The notes under the pieces are model-generated. The model saw only the letters and a program-made list of their open reading frames with translations. It was not told the DNA's origin and searched no databases. A stretch of 64,000 nucleotides of DNA from a virus. The stretch is from positions 1 to 64,000 of IMG/VR virus record IMGVR_UViG_3300032163_000008; one strand, 5' to 3'. Position numbers and translations under genes: made by a program. This document shows, in pieces, positions 1-5,999 of this stretch (position 1 is the first letter of the stretch; every line of letters begins with the position of its first letter).

Positions 1-1
1 A

Positions 2-109
2 GAACCAGTGAGAAACTGGTATAGGGCCCAGCTTGAGTATACAGTAGGGTTTGAGCATAGGAACCACAGAGTGTTCTTCTACTCACCACTACAGAAGTGG
101 CAAAAATAA
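2..109 (+). CDS. C-terminal end of an unidentified protein (5' truncated)
   Basis: A frame open from the window edge encodes 35 residues ending in SPLQKWQK, then a TAA at 107-109. The composition (mixed aromatic and charged residues) looks like a real protein. The stop overlaps the next ATG as TAATG, the coupling used repeatedly in this gene cluster. Too little remains to name it. Confidence 0.5.
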   Translation, partial: EPVRNWYRAQLEYTVGFEHRNHRVFFYSPLQKWQK

Positions 110-408
110 TGGAAGAGTTCCTATCAGGAATGCAAGACAACCTCGTAGAAGACGAGCAGAGGTTTGCGTACTTTGCCCTGAATAAGGAAGACGAGCCCAA
201 GCGGATAGTAAGAGTAATCGATTGGAAACAAGTCGCAGACAGTAGGAGATACAGCATCTACATCAGAGAGAGGAATGCCTACTTTGAGATAGAGTTCCAA
301 AGAGGCACGCGTAACTACTTACACCTCGACATACACGGCAAGGATATACTCAAAACTGCTATGTACACGTATGAAATGCTCAATGAAATAAAGAGGAGGA
401 TTCCATGA
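109..408 (+). CDS. hypothetical early phage protein, 99 aa
   Basis: Small soluble protein of mixed alpha/beta character with a basic centre (KRIVRVIDWKQ) and a C-terminal helix ending in NEIKRRIP. I start it at ATG 109, which overlaps the preceding TAA, rather than GTG 97, because neighbouring genes in this cluster are coupled the same way. No obvious signal peptide or membrane segment. The next gene starts inside its last codons. Function not recognised. Confidence 0.6.
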   Translation: MEEFLSGMQDNLVEDEQRFAYFALNKEDEPKRIVRVIDWKQVADSRRYSIYIRERNAYFEIEFQRGTRNYLHLDIHGKDILKTAMYTYEMLNEIKRRIP

Positions 409-752
409 ATAGACGTATGCAAGAAGCCAGAGAAGATATGAACACAGTACTAGAGAACTTGAGTAGGGGTATCGATGCCGATTATGGTGAGGTACTTACA
501 AAGAAGAACAGCAGAATCCGTGAGCTGACAGAACAATTGGCGCGTGCGGAACACGAGTGCGCCGTGAGGAAAGAAACATCGGAGCAGCAGCAACTGGCCA
601 ATGACTACATGAGGAACCAACTCAAGGAAACATCGGAGCAGCTCAATACATGCCATCCCGAACTACAAAAGGATAACGAGGAACTACGCCTGGAGATAGG
701 AAGCCTGAGGAGAGATCGCAAGACGCGGCAGAGCAGGCAATGGAAGCGCTAG
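405..752 (+). CDS. coiled-coil protein, possibly frameshifted at its 3' end
   Basis: 115 residues with a strong GAGGAGG ribosome site before ATG 405. Long heptad-like stretches (roughly residues 25-100, rich in E, Q, K and L) predict a coiled coil. The last 12 residues (RKTRQSRQWKR) break the pattern, while the overlapping frame continues acidic coiled-coil sequence into the next ORF. Either the two are overlapping genes or they are one protein joined by a -1 shift or a base error near 700-735. Function unknown. Confidence 0.6.
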   Translation: MNRRMQEAREDMNTVLENLSRGIDADYGEVLTKKNSRIRELTEQLARAEHECAVRKETSEQQQLANDYMRNQLKETSEQLNTCHPELQKDNEELRLEIGSLRRDRKTRQSRQWKR

Positions 753-1006
753 AAGCGCTGGTAGAAGAACTGGAACTCAAGGAGTACTGCCTCGAGGGGG
801 AAGTACGGACACAAGCAGATAAGTTGAAGATCATAGAAGGTATATGCGACAGCACAAAGATGAGGGCGGCAGGAGTTTGCACAATGTGGAGATCCTGCAG
901 ATGTTTTGGAAGTGCCAGCCGGAGACCAAATGATGTGGCCCCTGGCAGTAATAGTGTTAATTTGCATAGCAAGAGTAGCGTACAGCCTATCAAGGCTAAA
1001 CAATAA
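740..1006 (+). CDS. acidic coiled-coil ORF, possible continuation of the previous gene
   Basis: The first ~40 residues (MEALEALVEELELKEYCLEG and on) are typical coiled coil and the frame is open upstream of the ATG with similar acidic sequence, so it may be the downstream half of the 405 gene. From about base 860 on the translation becomes unstructured, rich in Ser, Arg and Cys, and overlaps a better small membrane ORF in another frame. The 3' half of this ORF is therefore doubtful. Confidence 0.4.
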   Translation: MEALEALVEELELKEYCLEGEVRTQADKLKIIEGICDSTKMRAAGVCTMWRSCRCFGSASRRPNDVAPGSNSVNLHSKSSVQPIKAKQ

Positions 1007-1049
1007 AATGGAGGCGAGTTGTGAGTACAAAGTTGAGCCCCGAGGCTAA
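930..1049 (+). CDS. small single-pass membrane protein, 39 aa
   Basis: ATG 930 is preceded by a GGAG at good spacing. The product begins MMWPLAVIVLICIARVAYSL, a clean membrane-spanning helix, followed by a charged tail. It overlaps the previous ORF in another frame and runs 29 bases into the next gene. Size and topology resemble phage holin-like or membrane-acting early peptides, but nothing is specific. Competing frame 740-1006 lowers confidence. Confidence 0.45.
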   Translation: MMWPLAVIVLICIARVAYSLSRLNNKMEASCEYKVEPRG

Positions 1050-1305
1050 GAAGATCATAGGGCATATGGCGATCAGAGCAGTGGAGTTCGATCGTACAGG
1101 CACACTAGATATCGTTGAATTAGTTCAGACCCTATGTGAGGTCCACGAGAAGTATGGACTGAGACTAGAGGACATGAGTAGGGCTCAGACCTTCGACTTC
1201 TTCCACGACATCTATGGTATCACACAGAACTACAACAGGGAAACGAAGGAACTTGAGAACTGTTTCAGTCCGAGGTACGAAGTAAACAACGTACAGCAGA
1301 TGTAA
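1021..1305 (+). CDS. hypothetical early phage protein, 94 aa
   Basis: GTG start at 1021 behind a perfect GGAGG. Largely helical soluble protein (LSPEAKKIIGHMAIRAVEFD). No recognised motif. Its TAA overlaps the next ATG (TAATG at 1303-1307), so it belongs to a translationally coupled operon running from the window start to about 2660. Confidence 0.65.
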   Translation: MSTKLSPEAKKIIGHMAIRAVEFDRTGTLDIVELVQTLCEVHEKYGLRLEDMSRAQTFDFFHDIYGITQNYNRETKELENCFSPRYEVNNVQQM

Positions 1306-1478
1306 TGATACAACACGTAATGATGATAGATGGGATAGATGTGGTCTTTTCTGACAAGGAGTTGTATGATCAAGTCCTGGATTGGATACACGAAGCCAAG
1401 CAAGATCCGGGTTTTGTAGTAACAGGGGCCTGGATCAAGGAGATAGTGCAAACTATACAGGAGGAAGACAATGCATAA
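1305..1478 (+). CDS. hypothetical small acidic protein, 57 aa
   Basis: Starts at the ATG overlapping the previous stop (TAATG) and ends eight bases inside the next gene. The product runs from MIQHVMMIDGIDVVFSDKEL to an acidic tail ending EEDNA. The short beta-rich start followed by helices suggests a small folded domain. Not recognised. Confidence 0.55.
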   Translation: MIQHVMMIDGIDVVFSDKELYDQVLDWIHEAKQDPGFVVTGAWIKEIVQTIQEEDNA

Positions 1479-1803
1479 GCCGCTAAAAATGTATGACATA
1501 GCAGGTGAGGAAGAAAACGTGGCAATTCTGAGTAAGGACAAGCAGACGGTTATCTTCACAGATAATGAAGCTGTGCACACCATACATGGCATAGATGACC
1601 CCGTGCTAGGGGATGGTACGACAACCCGACAGATACTCCTGACTAAGTCCGTAAAAGTCAAGGACCTGGGGCAATGGGTGCGCACATTTGGAGCACGCAT
1701 CGAGAACAATTATGCCATGTTGCTACATAGCATCAAGGAGTTGGGGCTAGACCCGGAGGACTACCCACGTTTCAAGCACTGTTACGAGAAAGTACTGTTA
1801 TGA
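1471..1803 (+). CDS. hypothetical early phage protein, 110 aa
   Basis: Excellent ribosome site (AGGAGG, 7 bases before ATG 1471). Soluble alpha/beta protein with no membrane segment. The C-terminal part (LGLDPEDYPRFKHCYEKVLL) is probably helical. Overlaps its downstream neighbour by ATGA. No family recognised; operon context suggests an early host-takeover or nucleic-acid accessory protein, which is inference only. Confidence 0.65.
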   Translation: MHKPLKMYDIAGEEENVAILSKDKQTVIFTDNEAVHTIHGIDDPVLGDGTTTRQILLTKSVKVKDLGQWVRTFGARIENNYAMLLHSIKELGLDPEDYPRFKHCYEKVLL

Positions 1804-1982
1804 AAAAGTATAGAATCATAAACAATCGTTGGGGAACCCTGACACCACAAGTACAGAGGTTTGGTTTCTGGTTTGACATATTTGTGCCAGAAGCACCACT
1901 TAGTGGTATGGGAACGCGTGGTATGTGCGAGTTTGCAATTCTCGCGCATAAGAACAAAGGAAAGGTAGTGAAGTATGGCTAA
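1800..1982 (+). CDS. hypothetical small basic protein, 60 aa
   Basis: ATG 1800 overlaps the previous stop (ATGA) and the end overlaps the next start. Basic, aromatic-rich product (FGFWFDIFVPEAPL) with no recognised domain. Tight coupling on both sides supports it as a real gene despite its size. Confidence 0.55.
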   Translation: MKKYRIINNRWGTLTPQVQRFGFWFDIFVPEAPLSGMGTRGMCEFAILAHKNKGKVVKYG

Positions 1983-2301
1983 GCCACCAAAGAGTAAAGT
2001 AGTAGAGGTTAAGAAGACGGCAGACCTGGGGCATAAAGTAACGAAGAAGCCTCCCCAGGAAAAGGAAGCACACAAGCAGATGAAGAAGCAGACACACCTG
2101 CTCAAGCGCTTCGACGCAAATAAGAGCAGCTTGAAGGAGCTGGCGACTCTAATCAAGAGGGGCGTAGTTAGCATAGAAGATACGGTTAGGCTCAGCGAGC
2201 AGCGCAAGGCAGAGCGTCTCATCAAGCGCAAGGAAAAAGAGTACCAGAAGCGCCTGCATACATCAGCAGCACACAAGCAACTCATGGAGGTAACGTCATA
2301 A
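1975..2301 (+). CDS. lysine-rich helical protein, 108 aa
   Basis: Very basic product, beginning MAKPPKSKVVEVKK with later runs such as RKAERLIKRKEKEYQKR. Predicted to be mostly alpha-helical or coiled coil after residue 40. The charge suggests nucleic-acid binding, which is inference. It abuts the next ATG (TAATGA). No named family. Confidence 0.6.
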   Translation: MAKPPKSKVVEVKKTADLGHKVTKKPPQEKEAHKQMKKQTHLLKRFDANKSSLKELATLIKRGVVSIEDTVRLSEQRKAERLIKRKEKEYQKRLHTSAAHKQLMEVTS

Positions 2302-2663
2302 TGACACACGCACAGGCACAGGCATTGTTTGCTATGCACAGGGAATTGAAGACTGAGGTGGAAACACTCAGACAGAGGAGTGGAGTGAAGCGCAGAGAAA
2401 TAGAGCAGCGCTTCGAAGCACTGGAAGAGGCTTTAGAAGAAATCGGAGACCAGCACCTAGAAGAGGATATGCTAAACCTAGAGGTTATAGCAAACCTAGC
2501 CGAGGAGAACGACAAATTAAGAGGGGACTTGAAAAGCAGCCAGGAGCATGTCAAAATGCTACAAAACGACAACTACCAGGACCTACTACGTACTACGGAA
2601 ATAGAGTATCAGAGGGGCACAAGAGTTTGCACCTCTAATAGAGGTTATATTACCCCTTTTTAG
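2301..2663 (+). CDS. acidic coiled-coil protein, 120 aa
   Basis: Strong heptad pattern from about residue 10 to 95 (RFEALEEALEEIGDQHLEED). It is the acidic counterpart of the basic coiled coil just upstream, so the two could interact. The last ~15 codons lie inside the operon's terminator-like hairpin (2611-2661), an unusual overlap of coding and termination signals. Ribosome site GGAGG at about -16 is a little far. Confidence 0.6.
   Translation: MTHAQAQALFAMHRELKTEVETLRQRSGVKRREIEQRFEALEEALEEIGDQHLEEDMLNLEVIANLAEENDKLRGDLKSSQEHVKMLQNDNYQDLLRTTEIEYQRGTRVCTSNRGYITPF
2611..2661 (+). terminator. nested hairpin and T-run at end of first operon
   Basis: An inner hairpin pairs 2631-2636 with 2640-2645 (ACCTCT/AGAGGT). 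An outer stem pairs AGAGGGG at 2611 with the CCCCTTTT around 2654. A run of Ts follows. It overlaps the 3' end of the preceding gene. Confidence 0.5.
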
Positions 2664-2692
2664 ACTACACCCGTTACACGAGTATAACGATG

Positions 2693-2726
2693 TAATTATC
2701 GATAATTAGACGTCAGATGACGTCTC
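2693..2726. repeat. two adjacent perfect palindromes
   Basis: TAATTATCGATAATTA (2693-2708) is a perfect 16-base palindrome. It is followed at once by GACGTC AGAT GACGTC, a second dyad symmetric about its centre. Tandem dyads in a gene-free stretch suggest protein-binding operators or a replication-associated site. No partner protein is evident. Confidence 0.5.
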
Positions 2727-2814
2727 TGATGTAAGATATCAATTATACGTTTCAAATCGCTATAACAGTTGAATTCACTACGATTAGATGATTATATCGA
2801 TGCTATGAAATAGG

Positions 2815-3050
2815 TGTTGGGGATAACCTGGGGGAAACCCAGGGGGCTTCGGCTCGAGAGTCCCCCGGGGTACCCCAGAACCCCGGATCCGCGCAGAATG
2901 CGGGGTGGGGGAGGGGGATGTCGGGAGGGATGATACGCATCTTCCGCGCTATCAGCGGGTTTGCTGTGCCGCCTCAGATATTCTCACATCGCCTGGCACC
3001 TCTTTAGGTGCTGGCAGAGGGTCCACGGGGCCGGGCAGAGCCGGGTATAG
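2815..3050 (+). ncRNA. GC-rich structured region, candidate non-coding RNA
   Basis: About 235 bases far richer in G and C than their surroundings and with no plausible ORF. Visible pairings include CCTGGG/CCCAGG, GGGGG/CCCCC across a loop with CTTCGG, CTGGGG/CCCCAG closing both, GCACCT-CTTT-AGGTGC, and CCGC/GCGG. The nested arrangement argues for a folded RNA rather than chance. No promoter is obvious. A promoter of the early family starts just downstream (3065), so this RNA would be transcribed from further upstream. The strand is assumed. Confidence 0.4.
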
Positions 3051-3064
3051 TGCGACAAATTGAT

Positions 3065-3100
3065 TTTTTGTAATGAATTGAAATTATTTCATATAGATAT
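3065..3100 (+). promoter_or_regulatory. early-family promoter, copy 1
   Basis: Matches the recurrent pattern TTTTGTAATGAATnGAAATT then CATATAGAT. It lies about 30 bases before the ribosome site of the 3130 gene. The same pattern recurs upstream of at least nine other operons here, which is the basis for calling it a promoter. Confidence 0.55.
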
Positions 3101-3129
3101 CTTTATCATATTTGAGGAGGAAATAAATT

Positions 3130-3624
3130 ATGGCAACAGTAGAAGTGAACGTATCAGACATCAGTTTTGACAGGCATGAGTACATGGATGTCCTTGACAA
3201 CCTTGACGGTGAGAAGGTTCTGGAGTGGGTGCAGGACAATTTCAGCACCGAAGACATCTGTGAGGGCCTAGACACCTATAAGGTGCTAGAGGCCCTGAGC
3301 CTTGATACCAAGGACGTGCTAGATGCGCTTGAAGGCGCTAATGGCAGGCGAGACGAGATCAAGGCATGGATCGGTGAAGAGCTTGAGGTTGATACAGTTA
3401 ACCGCTTAATGGCGGGGTCTGCGCGACAAGCTGTCATAGCCCATGTGTTGAGCAAGGTAACACTGCTCGAGATCGGTCTGGCGCTAGTAGCGATGGCCAC
3501 TCCACCAGTGCCAGCAGTTGAGCAGGTGGAGCCCACTAAGCAGCATGCTGCGTTAGGGGCGGTAGCTGATGACCTGGTGACTATCCTCGATAATGCTGAG
3601 GAAGAGGTCCTAGTGTTGCGTTGA
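3130..3624 (+). CDS. acidic hypothetical protein, 164 aa
   Basis: Starts at ATG 3130 behind GAGGAGG. Acidic, helical, with many Asp/Glu-Val/Leu repeats (DTYKVLEALSLDTKDVLDAL) and an Ala/Val-rich C-terminal half. No membrane segment clear enough to call. It stands alone behind its own early-type promoter. Function not recognised. Confidence 0.7.
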   Translation: MATVEVNVSDISFDRHEYMDVLDNLDGEKVLEWVQDNFSTEDICEGLDTYKVLEALSLDTKDVLDALEGANGRRDEIKAWIGEELEVDTVNRLMAGSARQAVIAHVLSKVTLLEIGLALVAMATPPVPAVEQVEPTKQHAALGAVADDLVTILDNAEEEVLVLR

Positions 3625-3730
3625 TGTTGCCTCTTAAGTATCACTCCAGGTATGACATAGGTATAGACATGACAATAACAGCGCAAGCGCAAAGATGAAG
3701 AGGCAGCTACCCTTTGTGACAAATTGAAGA

Positions 3731-3761
3731 TTTGTAATGTATTTTTTGAGTTCTAATAGAA
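3731..3761 (+). promoter_or_regulatory. early-family promoter, diverged copy
   Basis: TTTGTAATGTATTTTTTGAG followed by TCTAATAGA keeps the TAATGnAT core and a TAATAGA end at the family spacing. It sits about 20 bases upstream of a perfect Shine-Dalgarno and a small membrane gene. Confidence 0.4.
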
Positions 3762-3788
3762 CTACTCATCAAACGCAAGGAGGTAATT

Positions 3789-3890
3789 ATGGATTGGCGA
3801 CTATTATTTTATATTATAGGCTTTCTCCCGTTAACCATTGTAGTGATTATGGCTTGTATGCCGGAGAATGATGGCAGCGTAGATCTTTAG
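3789..3890 (+). CDS. tiny membrane peptide, 33 aa
   Basis: ATG 3789 follows AAGGAGGT at ideal spacing. The product MDWRLLFYIIGFLPLTIVVI continues to a short acidic tail, so it is a single transmembrane helix with an acidic end. Such peptides are common early phage products acting at the host membrane; the specific role is unknown. Confidence 0.6.
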   Translation: MDWRLLFYIIGFLPLTIVVIMACMPENDGSVDL

Positions 3891-3899
3891 GAATACACG

Positions 3900-4280
3900 T
3901 CAAACATAAGTGGGGGCAACGATGAATAAGGAAATCGTAGTAGTGGCAGCTTTGGTTGTCTTCCCCATCTTTGATATGGGAAGCTTCACTACCTCCTTCA
4001 CTCCCTTGGAGTAGAGATAGGTGATTATAGCACCACGGAGCTCCACGATAATAGCGTTCTGTTTGCTAACCCAGAAGTCCTCTATTAGAACCGCACTGAT
4101 GTGAGAGGGTAGTAGAGGTATGAGCTTCCCGTATAGCTCGAACACTCTCTGGTATGGGTCTCTTCCGGAAGTCCTAATGGTGTACTTCTCGTGGGTTTGT
4201 GTCTGAGGATCCCAAATGAATATTCCTGTGCTGTTTGTACCCAAATCAAGACAAACAATTTTTTGGGGCAATAAAGACAT
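3900..4280 (-). pseudogene. RuvC-like Holliday junction resolvase, 3'-truncated
   Basis: 126 residues. CLDLGTNSTGIF near the start matches the RuvC/RNase H-fold first catalytic Asp (xDxGxxxTG). VLIEDFWVSKQN about 55 residues later matches the second (IEExFxxKN), followed by a RuvC-like helix (ELRGAIITYLYSKG) and a KMGK loop. RuvC proteins then need a further helix with H/D-x-x-D catalytic residues; here the frame instead runs into unrelated sequence (ATTTISLFIVAPTYV) and stops. So it retains two of four acidic residues and is likely inactive, or a very short divergent nuclease. It has its own GACAATTAAGAT-ATG start signal. Confidence 0.6.
3922..4014 (+). CDS. possible truncated membrane peptide, 30 aa
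   Basis: ATG 3922 is preceded by GTGGGGG, and the first 16 residues (MNKEIVVVAALVVFPI) resemble a membrane or signal segment. After about base 3965 the frame is antisense to the RuvC-like gene on the other strand. The ORF may be the 5' remnant of a gene cut by the same event that truncated that gene. Low confidence as a functional gene. Confidence 0.25.
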   Translation: MNKEIVVVAALVVFPIFDMGSFTTSFTPLE

Positions 4281-4292
4281 ATCTTAATTGTC
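4278..4292 (-). promoter_or_regulatory. GACAATTA-N4-ATG start element
   Basis: On the minus strand GACAATTAAGATATG spans the start codon of the RuvC-like gene. The identical 15-mer occurs at 12405 and at 35644, each time with the ATG in the same place and no Shine-Dalgarno. It looks like a variant of the TATAATTA late element. Confidence 0.5.
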
Positions 4293-4344
4293 GCTCCCAA
4301 AGCAACAGAAAGTACTGAAATACACAAGAAATAGTATATGATAG

Positions 4345-4620
4345 ACAATAACAGCGTTGCAACGCTGCTTGTAGTTGGCAGACTTCACTGCCCTCTGGTC
4401 CTCTACTGCCAAACTAGTAGATTGAACTTGCGCCAAGGCCGGCAAGAGGGGTTCATCCATTCCCCTGATAAAATTGGGCCCGCTCTGGGACACTGAGACG
4501 TCGTCGGTCCGCTTCGTAATAGACCGTGTTTTTGCTCTAACACCGGGGGTGACCCCAACTACTGAGTGTTTGCATGGTCCCACTGACTCCTAGGCTAGGT
4601 GGGACCGAATAAACTTTTTG
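4345..4620. other. structured gene-free stretch
   Basis: No convincing ORF. It contains a perfect palindrome (CAGCGTTG/CAACGCTG), a TTGGCAG/CTGCCAA stem, a CGGTC/GACCG stem and a strong GGTCCCAC...GTGGGACC hairpin near 4575-4605 followed by an AT-rich stretch. It may be a separate RNA or the 5' part of the structured region downstream. Strand undetermined. Confidence 0.35.
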
Positions 4621-4623
4621 TCT

Positions 4624-4631
4624 GATAATTA
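4624..4631 (+). promoter_or_regulatory. GATAATTA late-type promoter variant
   Basis: GATAATTA differs by one base from the TATAATTA octamer found before many late genes. It lies a few bases before the start of a terminator/antiterminator-like RNA (4638 onward), so it is a plausible promoter for that RNA. Confidence 0.35.
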
Positions 4632-5140
4632 AACCGTCAAGGTGGTACGGGCCGTTCTTCGGATATAAGTGCAAGTTTGCAAGCTGAGACAAAGATACGC
4701 GGAGTAGTGCGGTTTGCTTATCAAGAGTTTGTTTTTTCTAGCCACCTTGAGTGGCTTTTCCGGTTTGCTGGGACAGAATCTGTCAAAGTACCAAAAGGTT
4801 ATAGTTATAGTAGTAGATGTTATGGATTAGCAGCCTTTTCATAAAAGTGCGGCTACTGCCTGGGTAGATATGCCCTGGCCGTCCCCCGTGAAAGCACGCC
4901 TAAAGTCAGGACGTTAAGAAGGTGATGGAGGCAAGGTCATGCCGGAGAGATCCGACAACGATCGTTACCGATCGTTGGACTCGTTGAAAAAGTACGAGAC
5001 CGAAAGGTTCTGTGACCCCTTACTGAGTTTGGATCCCGCATAATCAGCGGGTCAGGCATCAGCGAGCGGGTCATACTATATGCATTACCCATGTCATCTA
5101 TTGCATCCATGACATGGGTTGCCTAGAGACCTAGTGCCGC
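4632..5140 (+). ncRNA. large multi-hairpin non-coding RNA candidate
   Basis: About 500 bases without an ORF and densely hairpinned. Hairpins seen: GACAG-AAT-CTGTC, AGCAGCC...GGCTACT enclosing TTTT/AAAA, GGCA/TGCC, CAACGATCG-TTAC-CGATCGTTG (9 bp), CTCGT/ACGAG, ACC-GAAA-GGT, CCCGC/GCGGG, and an 11-bp stem ACCCATGTCAT/ATGACATGGGT ending near 5121. Size and density resemble the large phage RNA classes such as ROOL or GOLLD, but I recognise no diagnostic sequence. A 3' poly-T is absent after the last hairpin. Confidence 0.45.
4638..4760 (+). promoter_or_regulatory. terminator/antiterminator switch
   Basis: GCCAC-CTTGA-GTGGC-TTTT (4741-4759) is an intrinsic-terminator hairpin. Its left arm and loop (CCACCTTG, 4742-4749) are also exactly complementary to CAAGGTGG at 4638-4645, about 100 bases upstream. 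The two pairings exclude each other, the layout of an attenuator or riboswitch. The 100 bases between could be a sensor domain; no known riboswitch core was recognised. Confidence 0.45.
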
Positions 5141-5149
5141 ATGTGCATC

Positions 5150-5192
5150 CAACCATATTTTGTAATGAATAGAAATTTTTTAATATAGTAAT
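5150..5192 (+). promoter_or_regulatory. early-family promoter, copy 3
   Basis: TCCAACCAtattt-TGTAATGAAT-AGAAATTTTTTA-ATATAGTA: the full form of the family, including the upstream TCCAACCA box seen in half of the copies. Drives the 5253 gene. Confidence 0.6.
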
Positions 5193-5252
5193 ACTCATAC
5201 GTCACAAACAAACAAAAATAAGTTTGTGACCACTTTGGAGGAGGTGAGACGA

Positions 5253-5654
5253 GTGCAAAAAGAAAAGGAGTCTATTATGGACAAAACAATTGAGCTAGTA
5301 CAAGAGAACGGTAAAGAAGTTTGCTATGCAAAGGTAACATCGGGTAAGCGCGAGGGCGCGATCATCCGTGTGTACTACATCCGAGCCAATGACGGAGTTG
5401 TCGTGGGCAAGGACATCCAGACTAAGAAGGTCATAGCTGTGGGCAAGGGTTCGATGAGTGAAGAGTTCAGAGCCCACTACAACTTGACAACTGGCCGTAA
5501 GGGTCAAAGCTACGACAGCATCCTTGCTGAGCTCGGCAAGGCAGTTGAAGCTGTGCAAGAGGAAGTACCTGAGGTTGTAGCTGAGCCAGAAATGGCTATG
5601 GCAGAAGCAAGCGTCGTCGCTCCTAAGAAAGCTACGCCACGCAAGCGTAAGTAA
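5253..5654 (+). CDS. paralogue of the array-associated small proteins, 133 aa
   Basis: Start chosen at GTG 5253 behind GGAGGAGGTGA; ATG 5277 (behind AAGGAG) is an alternative and aligns better with the paralogues. Residues ~10-85 align with the products at 9849 and 11684: ENGK-x(3)-Y, G-x(3)-G, R-x-YYIR-x(2)-DG-x(2)-G-x(2)-IQ, then a conserved S-x-EF and a SY-D-x-I helix. This copy adds an acidic Val/Ala/Glu linker and a basic tail (PKKATPRKRK). The compact beta-rich core plus basic tail suggests nucleic-acid binding. Not recognised as a named family. Confidence 0.7.
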   Translation: MQKEKESIMDKTIELVQENGKEVCYAKVTSGKREGAIIRVYYIRANDGVVVGKDIQTKKVIAVGKGSMSEEFRAHYNLTTGRKGQSYDSILAELGKAVEAVQEEVPEVVAEPEMAMAEASVVAPKKATPRKRK

Positions 5655-5663
5655 TTTATTTCC

Positions 5664-5694
5664 GCTAGGGTGTATGCCTCCACGTCACCCTAGC
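5664..5694 (+). terminator. hairpin terminator
   Basis: GCTAGGGTG (5664-5672) pairs with CACCCTAGC (5686-5694), 9 bp, just after the stop of the 5253 gene. No T-run follows; the right arm is part of a duplicated segment. Confidence 0.45.
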
Positions 5695-5748
5695 ATCCCC
5701 AATACGTCCAACCAAGTCACCCCTAGCATCCCCAATACGTCCAACCAA
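5688..5748 (+). repeat. 28-bp direct repeat, two copies
   Basis: Copies at 5688-5715 and 5721-5748 are identical, starting CCCTAGCATCCCC and ending CCAACCAA, five bases apart. The repeat duplicates the terminator's right arm together with the TCCAACCA box that belongs to the following early promoter. Confidence 0.75.
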
Positions 5749-5785
5749 ATTTTATAATGAATGTAAATTATTTTATATAGTATTA
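5741..5785 (+). promoter_or_regulatory. early-family promoter, copy 4
   Basis: CCAACCAAATTTTATAATGAAT then GTAAATTATTTTATATAGTA. One of the best matches to the shared pattern; upstream of the 5837-6473 operon. Confidence 0.6.
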
Positions 5786-5836
5786 CCTATATAATAAGTA
5801 AATTATTATTATTGATCCTTGGAGGAGGTGATACAA

Positions 5837-5980
5837 GTGTCAGACAAGAAGCATGACATGACAGACATGTGCGGGTGGATGTATGCAGCAGGGTTCGAGC
5901 CATGCAACTTCGGTTGTGACGGCTGTCCGATCTATGATGCAATTGAGGAAGCGAAAGAGGCAGTGGAGACAGAAGAATAA
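5837..5980 (+). CDS. small four-cysteine protein, 47 aa
   Basis: GTG start at 5837 behind GGAGGAGGTGA. Contains a C-x(10)-C-x3-C-x2-C pattern (CGWMYAAGFEPCNFGCDGCP), likely a metal-binding knuckle, then an acidic helical tail. No named family. First gene of a two-gene operon; the next gene follows after 19 bases. Confidence 0.6.
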   Translation: MSDKKHDMTDMCGWMYAAGFEPCNFGCDGCPIYDAIEEAKEAVETEE

Positions 5981-5999
5981 AACGGTGGGAGGCACCAAG

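Noticed and set aside
4284-4583. 99-codon minus-strand ORF upstream of the RuvC-like gene
   Set aside because: Codes for an incoherent sequence, contains the hairpins and palindrome described for the structured region, and has no ribosome site.
4640-5140. tRNA genes in the hairpin-rich region
   Set aside because: No cloverleaf with a TTCGANNC T-arm and a matching acceptor stem could be built from the hairpins seen.
5687-5748. CRISPR-like direct repeats
   Set aside because: Only two copies with a 5-base gap and no spacer structure; explained as a terminator/promoter duplication.
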